NCBI GenBank assembly: GCA_039621445.1
Contig: CP154956.1
Coordinates: forward strand, 24,850,743-24,914,742
Length of the DNA stretch: 64,000 bases
Reading direction: 5' to 3'
DNA from: Euglena gracilis
Lineage: Eukaryota > Euglenida > Euglenophyceae > Euglenales
Under the pieces are notes generated by a model. The model saw nothing but the letters and a program-made list of their open reading frames with translations, ran no database searches and was not told the DNA's origin. Below are positions 1 through 10,546 of the stretch, piece by piece. The translations under genes were made by a program, and so were the position numbers. Positions within the stretch are counted from its first letter, which is position 1. Every line of letters begins with the position of its first letter.

Positions 1-1905
1 GATCCATTTCGCGTCAAATCGCGGCTTCGATCTGAAATTTTCGGAAATGCCGGAATCTGGTAATCATGTTCCGATCGCGATTCCGCGATTCAGAGATCGC
101 GACATTCAGCATCTGCAAAAATTTCGCGGGAAATGCGACGCAATCATGGTAATCATGATTCCGGATCCGCTCGCTTCCGCGATTCAGAAGTCGTATCGAT
201 TTCGCGGATCATTCTACGGGGGGTAATCTGATTCGATCCCGCATTTCCGTTTCGATCCTGCAGTATCACAAAATTCGCGACTCGACATTCGCGCGGACAC
301 GTCATACATTCCATCGCGTTTGCCGCCCAGCCGATCGCGGCATTCCTACCTGGTTGCGGGAGCAACGACGAATCAGTACGATCGTCGATTTCCGCGATTA
401 GATCAGCGACATTCGCGGATCTGAAAAATTTTCGCGGGAAATGCCGACACTCATGGTAATCATGATTCCGATCGCGATTCCGCGAGATCTCGCCTTCGCG
501 GATCTGAAAATTTTCGCGGAAATGCTACCGGAAATCATGGTAACATGATTCCGATCGCGATTTTCCTCCGCGATTCAGATCGCGACATTCGCCTCTAAAA
601 TTTTCGAATAATTTCCCCATTTCGCGGAAATCGACGTCTGAAATCAATTTCGCGGGAAATGTCCTGACCGATCGCTCGCGATTTCCGCGATTCAGATCGC
701 GACATTCGCGAATCTGAAAAATTTTCGCGGAAATCGACGACATGGTTCATGATCATCGCGATTTCCGCGATTCATCCCGGACGTTTCTGACCCTTTTTCG
801 CGGAAATGCGACGGAAATCAAATGATTCCGAATCGCGATTCCGCATCAACGCGACATTCGCATCGTTTCGCGCGGAAATGCGACCGTTACATGATTCCGA
901 TCGCGATTTCCTTCTTCAGATCGCGACATTCGCGGATCTGAAAAATTTTGCGAAATGCGACGGAAATCATGGTAATATTCCGCTCTCCATCGCGATTTCC
1001 GCGATTCAGATCGCGACATTCGCGGATCTGAAAAATTTTCGGATGCGACGGAAATCATGGTTATCATGATCCGATCGCGATTTCCGCGATTCAGCAATTC
1101 ATTCGCGCTGAAAAATTCCTGCGACGGAACATGGTAATCTGATTCCGATCCGATTTCCCGATTCATCGCGACATTCGGCTGAAAATTTACGCGGGAAATG
1201 CGACGGAAATCATGGTAATCATGATTCCGATCGCGTTTCCGATTCAATCGCGACATTCCGATCTGAAAATTTTCGCGGGAAATGCGACGGACGGAATCAT
1301 GGTTTTCCGATTCGATGCGATTTCCGCGATTCAGATCGCGACATTCGCGATCTGAAAAATTTTTCGCGGGAAATGCGACGGAAATCATGGTAATCATGAT
1401 TCCGATCGCGATTTCCGCGATTCAGATCGCGACATTCGCGGATCTGAAAAATTTTCGCGGGAAATGCGACGGAAATCATGGTAATCATGATTTCCGATCG
1501 CGATTTCCGCGATTCAGATCGCGACATTCGCGGATCTGAAAAATTTTCGCGGGAAATGCGACGGAAATCATGGTAATCATGATTCCGATCGCGATTTCCG
1601 CGATTCAGATCGCGACATTCGCGGATCTGAAAAATTTTCGCGGGAAATGCGACGGAAATCATGGTAATCATGATTCCGATCGCGATTTCCGCGATTCAGA
1701 TCGCGACATTCGCGGATCTGAAAAATTTTCGCGGGAAATGCGACGGAAATCATGGTAATCATGATTCCGATCGCGATTTCCGCGATTCAGATCGCGACAT
1801 TCGCGAATCTGAAAAATTTTCGCGGGAAATGCGACGGAAATCATGGTAATCATGATTCCGATCGCGATTTCCGCGATTCAGATCGCGACATTCGCGTATC
1901 TGACA
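1..1905. repeat. 91-bp tandem satellite array
   Basis: About 20 head-to-tail units with a 91-bp period, easiest to see between 1380 and 1900, where successive units are almost identical. Each unit has a run around AAAATTTTCGCGGGAAATGC, the near-palindrome ATCATGGTAATCATGATT, and a second palindromic part rich in GATCGCG. Units left of about 1250 carry many small deletions and substitutions. The array continues beyond the left edge and stops near 1905, where the Gag-element sequence begins. Open frames here on both strands are only translations of the repeat. Confidence 0.95.
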
Positions 1906-3047
1906 CCTCGTTGTTGGAGTACTTGATGTACGGTTGCGCATTGCAAACCGTAACCAAGTGTTGTTTGTGCGCAAAATCAGGGTTAGTGTCGTTTTTTGAA
2001 CTGAACATGCAGAAATGAAACATGGCAAAGCGGAAATTCTCCTTGAGTGCACACATTGGTTGGGAGTGTCAGAGTAGTTGTCCTGGGTGCGCATGTCGGT
2101 CTGGTGGGGTGTGTGTGTGTAAAAATGGGGATGCGCATTTGTGGCTGCTGGGGGGTGTACAGATGTGTCTGAAATCGACACATCTGGTGGAAAACGGGGT
2201 GTTTGTGCAGCTGGGCGACTACTCGACACCGTACGTACTTCTGGCCCTTGGGCTTTCGTCTTGGAACCCAGTGAAACGTGGGAGGTGTACCGCTCCTCGC
2301 TTGCCCTGCCTCCTGGGGAACGAAAGTTGGTGTGCCGTTGGGCAGGGGGGTAACTTTCTCGGTACACCCGGTGTAGAAAACGTTGGTAGGTGTAGTTGAA
2401 AACGGGGTAAAAGTTTTGGAAAACGGTGTGGAAAAATTGGTGGTCGTCGCGGTTGACGCCACAGGTGATGGGGGGTTTAGGGGGCCAATGAAGAGAATGG
2501 AGTTGTGTGCAAACAGCAGGAGTGGGTATCCACTGCCAGCTGGTACTGACGTAACAGGGCTATCCCAAACTTACGTCAACACCAAGAATGTTGTGAAACC
2601 GAACCCAGTACCCCGAAAATTTTAGCCAGGTGCGGGTTGTGTATGGTGTTGGGACTGATGGGTAGGACACTGTCCAAAATGCGTCCCAATCACCTACACA
2701 CAAGGGGGGGTGTATAAGAAAAATATTGGGCGTGAAAAATGAATTTTTACACGTTGGGTTAAAAAATTGTGTAAATTTTGGAAAAGTGTTTCCGCTTGGA
2801 GAGCTAGTTTCGTGGGGTTGGGGACAGTGCAAGGTCGGTCTCAAAATTCGATTTCTTGCCAAGTTCTCCTTGACACTTTCTGTCTTTGCTCAACTTTCCC
2901 AGCGGAAATTGGGGAGTGTGGGTGGAGGCCGAAAATTTTCCGGGTACTAACCCCTAAGACTGATGGACAAGAGGGGAGAGGGTTCATGACGTCCTACCTC
3001 CACCTGCTCATCGGCCCAGAGTCTGACCCTTCGGACTTCGGGCTCCC

Positions 3048-6000
3048 TCACTCCAGGTCCGAACCGGCCAAATAGCCGGCAGTGGGCCTTTTGGAGGTAT
3101 ACGCGGAAGTCAACGTGCGCACCGCCATGCAGGGCCCGTTGAAATCCGCGTCCAAAGTCTCATCCCCCTCCCTGCCAGAAGCCGGGGTTTCCTCCTCCAA
3201 ACAAGATAACTTGAAACCGACTTTATGGCGGTTGGAGGAGTGACCGTTGTCACCGCGATTCATACCGCGATGGCGGTGGCTTGGCCGGGGGGAACGAGAC
3301 CCTGGGCATAGGGATGAGTGGTGATCACTCAATCCGCACAGTGAACAACGAGATTTGTGACGAGATTCAGAATGGCGGGGTGATCGGTTTCCCGATTTAC
3401 CGTCAAACCGCCGTGGTGAACGGGCATTCCGTTGACCAGGACTCGTGTATCGGGGTTCTCCCGATGAAGTTGACGAAGAGGATGATCCGCTTCGCCAAAT
3501 AAATCGCGATGCCTCGCGATATGAATCACGCTTCTTGGCAGGGGCACCGGGTGACCTACCCCGAGGGGTACCGTGTTTCCGCTCATCGCGGAACGGGAAC
3601 CGGGGGCTAATACCGCCGGAACGGGGACCCGATGACCGTGAATTGCCCGACTGGCGTGAAAATCCAGAGGAACCCGAACCTCGTGATGAGGTCGATCCTC
3701 GCGGACTCAAGATACGCCTTCGCGCATCAGGATTCGGACAATCACGAGACATATGTCCCGGGTTATTGCACAAAAAGCACAATTTGTCCGTGGATTGATG
3801 CGAAGAACGCGGATATCGCGTTTTCGATCCCGTGGTTGGTGGAGTGGGTGAAACCAGTGATTTTTGCACTGCGTTCACCGAACCAGCCGGTAATCCAGCG
3901 GTTGGGTGTGCGTTATACGCGGATTGAATTTGACCAAGAAGCTGTGATAGCTTCAACTGCTTGGAAACGTAATTCCAGCGTTGGTCAAGAGTCATTGGAT
4001 GATCCGCTAGCTCCTCACGATGGATATCCTTGATGAGGCTAGGCGTGAAATGCATGAGAACAGCGTCAAACTGTTCACGCATTTGCTTTTCACTCAGCTC
4101 ATCCACTTCAGAGGCAAGTCCCAACCATTTGGCATTCCAAAGGTCAATGGACTTCCACTTGCGGTCAGGTGGGGCGCATTGTCGCCACTTGGTCTCCAAG
4201 GTAATCCTGGCGACCAAACTTGAACTGGTGGAAGCGTATTGCTCCACCAGGTCGTCGAAGGAAATGCGGTAGCGAATCACGAGTTGTCGTGCGCGCTCCT
4301 TCTCATCCCTTGGGAGGCAATCAATGAACTCCATCTTGATTACCTCCGGGTTTGCGTCCTGGGTTGGTCCTTTCAGTGCCCAGTAGTACTCCCAGTCTCG
4401 CAAAAACTGTCTCCAGGTGGTGGGATCACCATCCCATTGGGGTTTCACCTTATTCGCGATTGCGATGGTGCCCTTGAAGTCTTTCTGAGGAACCCGTTGA
4501 CCCTCGGTGGTATTCCGTGGATTCGGGCCCGGGTACGCTCGAGCACCAAGCGTATCCTTTCCGGATTCTTGTCGGAATCGCGAAATTTCTGGTGAAGGTG
4601 AATCCTGGTACCGGAAATCCGATCGCAAACCCTGTTGGTCACCCGTAATAGGGAGACTCTCCGGTGTGGGGGTATGTCGCGCATGCAACATATGACCCAC
4701 TCCCGGTGTACGGGTTTGGCTCATTCCACGCACAAGCATGGAATGATGGATTTCTTGATTGAGACTTGGCGGAATCGCCGTGTTTTCCGAAAATTCGGTT
4801 CCCGTAATGGGAAATTGATCCGAAAACTGGGTTTGGGTTGTGGACAAGGCCAATGGTGGTACAATTCGCGGAATCGCGGATTGTGACACTCGGGACACGG
4901 GTGGTGGTGGTGCATGTGCACCCAGATTCGGGTTGTGGAAACGCGAATCTGGAGCATTTGGCGCATTTTCGGCAATGCATACTGCCGAATCGTGGTGTGA
5001 AACCCGCTGTTGGTTGGACACATTATCCAAACCGACAGACAAGTCATGCACACTTTGCTCCAAATGCTCAACGAGTTGGAGTTGGCCGCAAATACGGTCA
5101 ACTTCATCCTCCAAAGCGCGAATACGCTTGCGGTAACGGGAAAAGTCATCCAAGTGCGGAATCCTTTCGGAAATTCCGGTGACATCTCGGACTAGTTTCC
5201 CGTGGGACTCATCCAATAATTGGAGTTGTCCCATTAATGCTTTTACAGCACTTGAGAGGATCTGCAAAGGTGGTGTCACCTTGGTTGGTGTGGTAGTGGG
5301 TGCAACCGGTGCAGGGTCATCCGACAACGCGGTTGTGGTACCCACGGGCAAATTTCCGGGTTGTGGCTTACCCGACAACGCGGAAATCCGCTCATCCAAC
5401 CTGGTAATCTCACCTTGGGTGGATCGGGCATTCCGATTCACCGATTTCTCAAGCCGTAATAGGCTGTTGCAGAATTCCTGCAAGGTTTCCTGATTACCAG
5501 TGAGCATTTTGTCATAAAATGCCTTGAAATTACAGTTCTCGGTAATCCGAGAACTGGAACTTGCAGGTAGAGACTGCATTTCCATTACTTTGGTAGACAC
5601 CGATGCATACCGGGTCTGGAGTTCCCCAAAAGCAGTCTGAATACCGCTAATGTCCGGAACTCGGTGGGAAAGTGCGGAATAGCTCTGTTGCAAACCCGCA
5701 ATGGCCGAGTTAATCCCGCCAATGTCGGATTGCAACTGCAACTGCAGGGAATCCTGCCGTTGTGCCATTTCCGCCACTTTCGCGCTCAGATTGGATAATC
5801 CAACCTGATTCGCGTCACAATAGCAGGTTTTCTGCTCCAAACGGGAAAGTCGCTCCTCCAACTGCCGCACATACGTGTGGGGAGCAAAATTCTCGTTGGC
5901 TTGTGACTGCAATTGCCGAAACTTTTCCGTTTCATCGCACAACTGCATAATGCGGTGTTGCGATTCATGGAAAGTTGCGGACAAAGTGGTGGAATGGTCC

Positions 6001-6551
6001 ATAGACACAAATCCACCATTGTGGGTTGTTGCAGACGAGGAATCTCGTGCATGCAACTGTTGTTGCAAATGCAACAACGCGGATGAACAGGACTCCATTT
6101 GTCCCGATAGGTGTTGTAGTGAGTCATGCAAGTGCAGAAACTTGGAGTCATTCCGCGTTTCCGCTTCATGCATGCATTCACTAATTTGCCGGAAGTTTTG
6201 CGGGAGTTGTTGGCACATTCTGTCAAAGGTTTCCCGAAAGGTTGCAAGGTCAATACCCGCACTTTCGAAATTCCTTTGGCAATATTTGCCAACTTCCTGC
6301 AAGTAATTCCAGCAGTGTTCCAGCTTGGTGAAGACATGTTTCTGGTTGTCCTCATCAAACTGAAGCACTTTGTTCAATGCGGTTGCACACTCTGCAACGC
6401 ATTGTTGCACATGGTTGAACTGCCTCACAAGGGGGTGATCCCCTGGAAGCCGAACAACAATATCCTGCACATCCTCAGCAGTGAGGAGTTCACCAGTGTC
6501 CTTCCCATAGTCATCCATGGGTTGGGATGTACCGGAGAATTCCGGCACCAC
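3048..6551 (-). CDS. Gag-like polyprotein with two CCHC zinc knuckles
   Basis: An open frame of 1167 codons, the longest in the window. Residues 1 to about 560 are Gln/Leu-rich with coiled-coil character, suggesting a self-assembling region. Residues about 695-900, starting near KVKPQWDGDPTTW, look like a capsid domain of the retrotransposon Gag kind and are the part best conserved in the second copy. Two knuckles with CX2CX4HX4C spacing follow: CFLCNNPGHMSRDC near residue 922 and CSLCGLSDHHSSLC near residue 1066, joined by an Arg/Ser/Gly-rich linker. Such knuckles bind element RNA during packaging. The frame opens at a GTG, so the true start is uncertain: it could be a downstream ATG or depend on the preceding frame, which it overlaps by one base. 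The absence of stops argues that this copy is young or selected. No polymerase follows it. Confidence 0.8.
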   Translation of the reverse strand: MVPEFSGTSQPMDDYGKDTGELLTAEDVQDIVVRLPGDHPLVRQFNHVQQCVAECATALNKVLQFDEDNQKHVFTKLEHCWNYLQEVGKYCQRNFESAGIDLATFRETFDRMCQQLPQNFRQISECMHEAETRNDSKFLHLHDSLQHLSGQMESCSSALLHLQQQLHARDSSSATTHNGGFVSMDHSTTLSATFHESQHRIMQLCDETEKFRQLQSQANENFAPHTYVRQLEERLSRLEQKTCYCDANQVGLSNLSAKVAEMAQRQDSLQLQLQSDIGGINSAIAGLQQSYSALSHRVPDISGIQTAFGELQTRYASVSTKVMEMQSLPASSSSRITENCNFKAFYDKMLTGNQETLQEFCNSLLRLEKSVNRNARSTQGEITRLDERISALSGKPQPGNLPVGTTTALSDDPAPVAPTTTPTKVTPPLQILSSAVKALMGQLQLLDESHGKLVRDVTGISERIPHLDDFSRYRKRIRALEDEVDRICGQLQLVEHLEQSVHDLSVGLDNVSNQQRVSHHDSAVCIAENAPNAPDSRFHNPNLGAHAPPPPVSRVSQSAIPRIVPPLALSTTQTQFSDQFPITGTEFSENTAIPPSLNQEIHHSMLVRGMSQTRTPGVGHMLHARHTPTPESLPITGDQQGLRSDFRYQDSPSPEISRFRQESGKDTLGARAYPGPNPRNTTEGQRVPQKDFKGTIAIANKVKPQWDGDPTTWRQFLRDWEYYWALKGPTQDANPEVIKMEFIDCLPRDEKERARQLVIRYRISFDDLVEQYASTSSSLVARITLETKWRQCAPPDRKWKSIDLWNAKWLGLASEVDELSEKQMREQFDAVLMHFTPSLIKDIHREELADHPMTLDQRWNYVSKQLKLSQLLGQIQSAYNAHPTAGLPAGSVNAVQKSLVSPTPPTTGSKTRYPRSSHQSTDKLCFLCNNPGHMSRDCPNPDARRRILSPRGSTSSRGSGSSGFSRQSGNSRSSGPRSGGISPRFPFRDERKHGTPRGRSPGAPAKKRDSYREASRFIWRSGSSSSSTSSGEPRYTSPGQRNARSPRRFDGKSGNRSPRHSESRHKSRCSLCGLSDHHSSLCPGSRSPRPSHRHRGMNRGDNGHSSNRHKVGFKLSCLEEETPASGREGDETLDADFNGPCMAVRTLTSAYTSKRPTAGYLAGSDLE

Positions 6552-7021
6552 TAGGCGAGTCTCCGGTTGCCAAGGTAGTGCGGGATAGCACCCGATATCG
6601 GTGGTGGCAAAGTTCTGTAAGGGCTTGCCGGTGGAAGAGCGGGATTGGGGTTAAAGAAACACAGCGTTTCTAGCCCACCATCACCAGAGAAGCCCGGTGG
6701 CGGAATCACCACGGGTCTCTCCGGTGTGCGCAGCTGCACCATTGCCGCAGACAGAGGCGAATACCCGGGTTGTGGCAAGGTGAGTGCGGAAGAGGCCGCA
6801 TTAGCCTCTGAAGCCGATGATGTGGAGGGCTCATCGCCGACCACTGTCAATGACGACAAGTGTTGCAATTGTGACAATTGAACCAATTGTGCCTCATCGG
6901 CGTGGGAACTGGAAGCACTTTCACATAAAAGCTTCCAATCCCCAGTTTCTTGGTCAATGTCTTGCAATGATGCCTGTAATAAGGCATAGTTGATTTGATG
7001 GTTGGGGCCTGTGCTTTGCAT
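6551..7021 (-). CDS. Small frame upstream of Gag-like gene
   Basis: Starting at the ATG at 7021 (MQSTGPNHQINYALLQ...), this reads about 156 residues and ends at a TAG whose last base is the first base of the Gag frame's GTG. The middle is Ser/Glu/Gln-rich and the C-terminal third is Pro-rich, with no known domain. The neighbouring Gag frame lacks a convincing ATG. This part may therefore be the natural N-terminus of Gag, joined by frameshifting or broken by one indel, or it may be a separate leader protein. The second copy is truncated before this point, so it cannot decide between these. Confidence 0.45.
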   Translation of the reverse strand: MQSTGPNHQINYALLQASLQDIDQETGDWKLLCESASSSHADEAQLVQLSQLQHLSSLTVVGDEPSTSSASEANAASSALTLPQPGYSPLSAAMVQLRTPERPVVIPPPGFSGDGGLETLCFFNPNPALPPASPYRTLPPPISGAIPHYLGNRRLA

Positions 7022-7080
7022 CTTTCTGATGGCAAAAACAGCAAAAACCCACAAAACTAAGCAGTTGTGCTGGCACAAGA

Positions 7081-7530
7081 GGGGCTGTAACGGGTAATAC
7101 CGTACAGAGCCTTCCAGAGCCTGCTCGTCTGCTTAGACGTTGACTAGAAGCCGGGAGCTGACGCTGCGACCGTGTAATAACGGTGCAGGGGCTCTCCGCT
7201 GCCAGTCAGCGTAGGATCGTAACCAATCTGCTACCAAGTGTAATACTTGATAGCGTTTCTTTCTGTATGGGCTGTATGTGTAGGATCGTGACCTAATCTG
7301 CTACCAAGTGTACGTCTGATCTTCCCTTTTCCCCAAAAAGCCTCGCTTTCGCCTTGGTGCGGACCTACTTAGGGAAGAGAAAATCAGAGTAACGAAAAAC
7401 CCTTTTCCCAACTTCCCGAGAAGCAAAGCACAGAGAGAGGATGGGAAAGGATAACGGACTATAATAAGTCCGAGGAAGAAAGGGAAAATAAATAATATAA
7501 AGAATACCACCTGTGGAGAGAGAAGGGGCA
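7081..7530 (-). other. Leader region of Gag element with direct repeat
   Basis: Non-coding sequence upstream of the Gag frames. It carries an imperfect 31-32-bp direct repeat (7212-7242 and 7281-7312; core TCTGCTACCAAGTGTA). This is a plausible LTR/leader or packaging region by position only. No promoter motif could be assigned. Confidence 0.35.
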
Positions 7531-7599
7531 CCCATTAGGAGATCCTAATAGGATCTGCTTCCATCCTAACTTCCTCAACGGAAGTGGACAGAAGCATAC

Positions 7600-7925
7600 G
7601 CCTGGTACACAGGACCCCCCCCTCCCCCCCCTGTACAGTTGGGATTTCCCCCCCCCCTAGTGCCGAACGGTCAGAGACAGATGGCCTTTTTGGACCAAAA
7701 ATGGCCTTTTTGGACCAAAAAAAGGCCATAAAAATTTTTTCCGGCGCCTTTGGCGCCGGTTTTTGGCCAATTTTTGAGGGGGGGGGTTGGCAGTACAGTT
7801 GGGACCCCAGGACCCTCCCCCCCACCTGTGTTGAGACAGTACAGCAAAAAGTGCCAAAAAATGCAAAAAAAATCAGACCTCGGGACCCCCCCCCCTGCCA
7901 AAGCCCCAATGGAAAGGTTGATGAT
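7600..7925. mobile_element. Homopolymer-bounded, hairpin-centred element
   Basis: The segment is bounded by C or G runs and has a perfect hairpin in its middle: 8-bp arms CCGGCGCC/GGCGCCGG with a TTT loop at 7741-7759. Flanking words such as TTTGGACCAAAA and GGCCAATTTTT recur at other such loci (38.2-38.4, 51.8 and 52.8 kb). It has no protein-coding content and looks MITE-like. The exact ends are not defined. Confidence 0.4.
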
Positions 7926-8265
7926 GGGTGACATTTGGAGACCCAAAGAATGGTTGTATGCATGGTAGGTTTGCAGAGGTTGGCCATGATAGCCTGAAAC
8001 AGACTGAAATGGTGTGACAGGGGGGCCTTTGCAGGCCCAGTGGGGACTTTGCAGGACACTGGGGTAAAAAGGTGTCACTGAGGGGTTGGGGTGGCAAAAT
8101 GTTTTTCAATGTCAAGTCAAAACTGCTGCAAAATGTGTCACAGCTTTTGGTGTAAGATGTGCTGTGAAAACTGGGTGTTTGCCATTTCAATTGATCAGAA
8201 GTTTGGGATGCAATGCAGAACACAGAAGAGAAGACACTGGAGCTGAAAGTAGCACTTAATGGTTG
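7926..8265. other. No gene recognised
   Basis: Non-coding spacer between the hairpin element and the minisatellite. It contains a single copy of the GGCCTTTGCAGGCC-type word near 8024. No convincing coding or structural signal was seen. Confidence 0.4.
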
Positions 8266-8269
8266 GCAG

Positions 8270-8396
8270 ATGGGGGGCCTTTGCAGGCCCAAAGGGGGGG
8301 GCCTTTGCAGGCCCGGATGAGGGGGCCTTTGCAGGCCCAGATGAGGGGGCCCTTGCAGGCCCAAAGGGGGGGGCCATTGCAGGCCCAGAAGGAGCC
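8270..8396. repeat. Minisatellite, about 24-bp unit
   Basis: Five tandem copies of a unit around GGGGCCTTTGCAGGCCC followed by AGATGA or AAAGG. Each unit includes the palindrome GGCC-TTTGCA-GGCC. Confidence 0.8.
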
Positions 8397-8449
8397 ACCA
8401 GGGCTGAGCAGCCCAGTACGCCTCTGACGACAGCATGTCCAGCTGCAGC

Positions 8450-8645
8450 AGAAGAAAGCGGCTCCAGTACCAGCTTCCAGCTTCTGCCTGCACCAGCAGG
8501 ACTTCTTCTGCTGCACCACCAAAGTGCACCAGCAGGGCTTCAGGGCGTCTTCTGCCTGCCCCAGCAGGACTTCAAGGCTTCTGCTGCCTGCACCAGCGGG
8601 ACTTCAGGACTTCTTCCTTCTTCTGCCTGCACCAGCAGGACTTGT
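8450..8645. repeat. CAG/CTG-rich minisatellite
   Basis: Repeats of a word like CTGCACCAGCAGGACTTC with variation. A similar CAG-rich block lies at 24050-24230. In both places it is followed by the same short block (8691-8755 here, 23870-23938 in inverted orientation), so it is part of a dispersed element. Confidence 0.6.
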
Positions 8646-8690
8646 AAGTGACTCTCAATGGCAAGTGAAAACTTGACTTGGATACTTGAC

Positions 8691-8755
8691 CCCACCAGGG
8701 GCTTTCAATTGTCCGCCATGTATTATGCGAAAAAAAATAGACACTCAGAAAGGAA
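8691..8755 (+). repeat. Dispersed module, inverted partner at 23870-23938
   Basis: About 65 bp, starting CCCCACCAGGGGCTTTCA and ending AAATAGACACTCAGAAAG, is found again on the minus strand at 23938-23870 with a few changes. It borders the start of reverse-transcriptase homology here, so it probably marks an element end. Confidence 0.6.
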
Positions 8756-8779
8756 GGACACGCCGTGAGCGCGAGGGCA

Positions 8780-10046
8780 AGCAGATCCTACTTTGGGTTT
8801 CCGGCAGTTTCCCAGTGGGCCCAATGCAGCTTGCCACTCCGCATGGCAGGGCTGGGAATCAAGGTCCCCACCGTCCTCCAAGCACCAGCACGGATGGCAG
8901 GCATTTTGTGTGAACTAAAACAGTTCCAGCTGCTCCAATTCCCACCCCAAGCATGCACAACGCCATCGGATTTCATCGAGGTCACAAAGGAGCTGCAATG
9001 CACCTTGGGCGTACAGTTCTCACCACTACCAGAGTGGGTAGAGAGGAAGCAACCGGTGAACGTCGAAGATGACCACAGAAGTCAGCGTTGGTGGTCAGAT
9101 AAGGTCCATCTAGCACGAAAAGATGCCCTGAAGAAGGTCCTCCCACTCCGGGACAAGTGCCGGCTGCGCCTGCAATCCATGCCGCACACCACAGCCTGGG
9201 TGCAGACGGTCCCAAGCAAAGGAATGCGGACGCGCATACAAGCAACAAAGTACCGCCTGCTGCTACGGTGGTGGCTTGGAGCCAAGATCTCTCCATGGGC
9301 ATCCGGAGCCCCATGCCCCATGTGTGGTGATTCCCTAGATCCCTTCGGGGACCATTTGCTATGCTGCAAAAAAAAACAAACTCGTCTTGCGCCACAATGC
9401 AGTACGAGATGCGCTGGCAATGGTCCTCCGGGAGAATGGTGTACACACAAGTACAGAGGTGGCCGTCGGTGGAAATAAGCGCCCAGCCGATGTGGCATTT
9501 GATGGAGTTGATCCTGCGGGGCCCTTGGCGGTGGACCTTGTCGTCTTTCACCCGCTCCGAAAAGGGTTGTCCTGGGAAGAAGACCTAGCAGTTAAGAACA
9601 TGGCCATGGCAGAACACAAGAAGATCACCAAAAACCAGCCAATATGCGAGTCGGCTGGATGGCTGTTCAGTCCACTGTCATTCCACCCATGGTCAGGTCT
9701 GGGCCCCCTGGGCTCAGGGCTACTTGGCCGGCTGGTGAAGCAATCACTAGGCGACAAACAAGGCTGGGCAAGGCAACACTTGGCCCAAGACATTTGGCAC
9801 CGTATATCCTCGGCATTGATGGCGTTTGTGGCTGAGCAACTCTCTGCTGTGTTGGCAGCACGAGGGCACGAGGAGCTCCCGCTAACATCAGCGCCGCGGG
9901 ATGCACCACCGACAAGGACAGCACCAGGCCCACAACGAGGAACCTCTGTGGCGGCGGTGGATATGCAAGGATGGCAAAGGGCATCCATGACCGAAGATGG
10001 AATGAATGTGCGCCCCATCCGCATCCAATGCACACGGCCGAGGTGA
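8780..10046 (+). pseudogene. RLE-type non-LTR retrotransposon, C-terminal fragment
   Basis: A 5'-truncated retroelement lacking the whole reverse-transcriptase palm. It starts in the conserved segment after the palm (LPLRMAGLGIKVP). It continues through a zinc-binding cluster (CPMCGDSLDPFGDHLLCC, about 9313-9368) typical of elements with a restriction-like endonuclease. The frame then shifts near 9370-9390 in an A-rich run. The second frame carries RHNAVRDAL and a PD-(D/E)XK-like pair RPADVAFDG...AVDLVV, expected to be the nicking nuclease used for target-primed reverse transcription. The last 90 residues match the fragment at 37510-37830 (minus). Truncation and the frameshift make it non-functional. 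Confidence 0.8.
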
Positions 10047-10273
10047 AAAACCTCGCAGATGGTAGCACCATCCCCCGCACAAAAAAAAAGAAAGGGCCCA
10101 CGCCCCTCAGGGTCAGGCCAACGGAAATCGAAGTGAAACCGCCCAAGTGACAGGCGGGTGCAACGGCACGCGGTGACCCGTCCCGACGGCAAAAGAACAG
10201 CACGCCGACACGGGCGACGCGCCCGCACGGGCGACGCGCGAGCACGGGAGCCGCGCGAGACGCGGGACGCGCG

Positions 10274-10400
10274 CCGTGCCGTGCCGTGCCGTGCCGTGCC
10301 GTGCCGTGCCGTGCCGTGCCGTGCCGTGCCGTGCCGTGCCGTGCCGTGCCGTGCCGTGCCGTGCCATGCTGTGCCGTGCCGTGCCGTGCCGTGCCGTGCA
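10274..10400. repeat. Pentanucleotide array (GTGCC)n
   Basis: About 25 nearly perfect copies of GTGCC (GGCAC on the other strand), preceded by a GC-rich stretch of ACGCGCG-like words. One ATGCT variant lies near 10366. Long open frames across it are artefacts of a 5-bp period. Confidence 0.95.
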
Positions 10401-10546
10401 ATTTTCGACAGCATTTCGACATTTTTGACGTTTTATTCCTTGTCGAAATGGTCTTTTTGTCTTTTTCCCAGTAAAAGACACATAACTTCACACTGCTTGG
10501 CAGGTGAATTCCCCCTCTCCCGACCTGACTCAGAAGCAGGGTGGAG

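Larger units (their letters stand above)
1906..7530 (-). mobile_element. Gag-only retrotransposon, copy 1
   Basis: This is a minus-strand element with a leader (about 7530 to 7080), a short upstream frame, a long Gag-like frame (6551 to 3048) and a roughly 1.1-kb 3' region (3047 to 1906). The 3' region is shared with a second copy at 15.65-18.7 kb on the plus strand. For example, the block at 2041-2300 read in reverse closely matches 18430-18640. No protease, reverse transcriptase, integrase or RNase H motif is seen after Gag, so it looks like a non-autonomous (TR-GAG or LARD-like) element. Clear LTRs were not delimited. The outer limits are estimates; the left one is set by the satellite. 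Confidence 0.6.

Noticed and set aside
846-1397. Long open frames in the satellite on both strands
   Set aside because: 91 bp is not a multiple of three, but the unit is poor in stops; the translations are pure repeats (SRSESRKSRS and the like).
1-1905. CRISPR-like array
   Set aside because: Repeats are contiguous 91-bp satellite units without unique spacers, and the context is eukaryotic.
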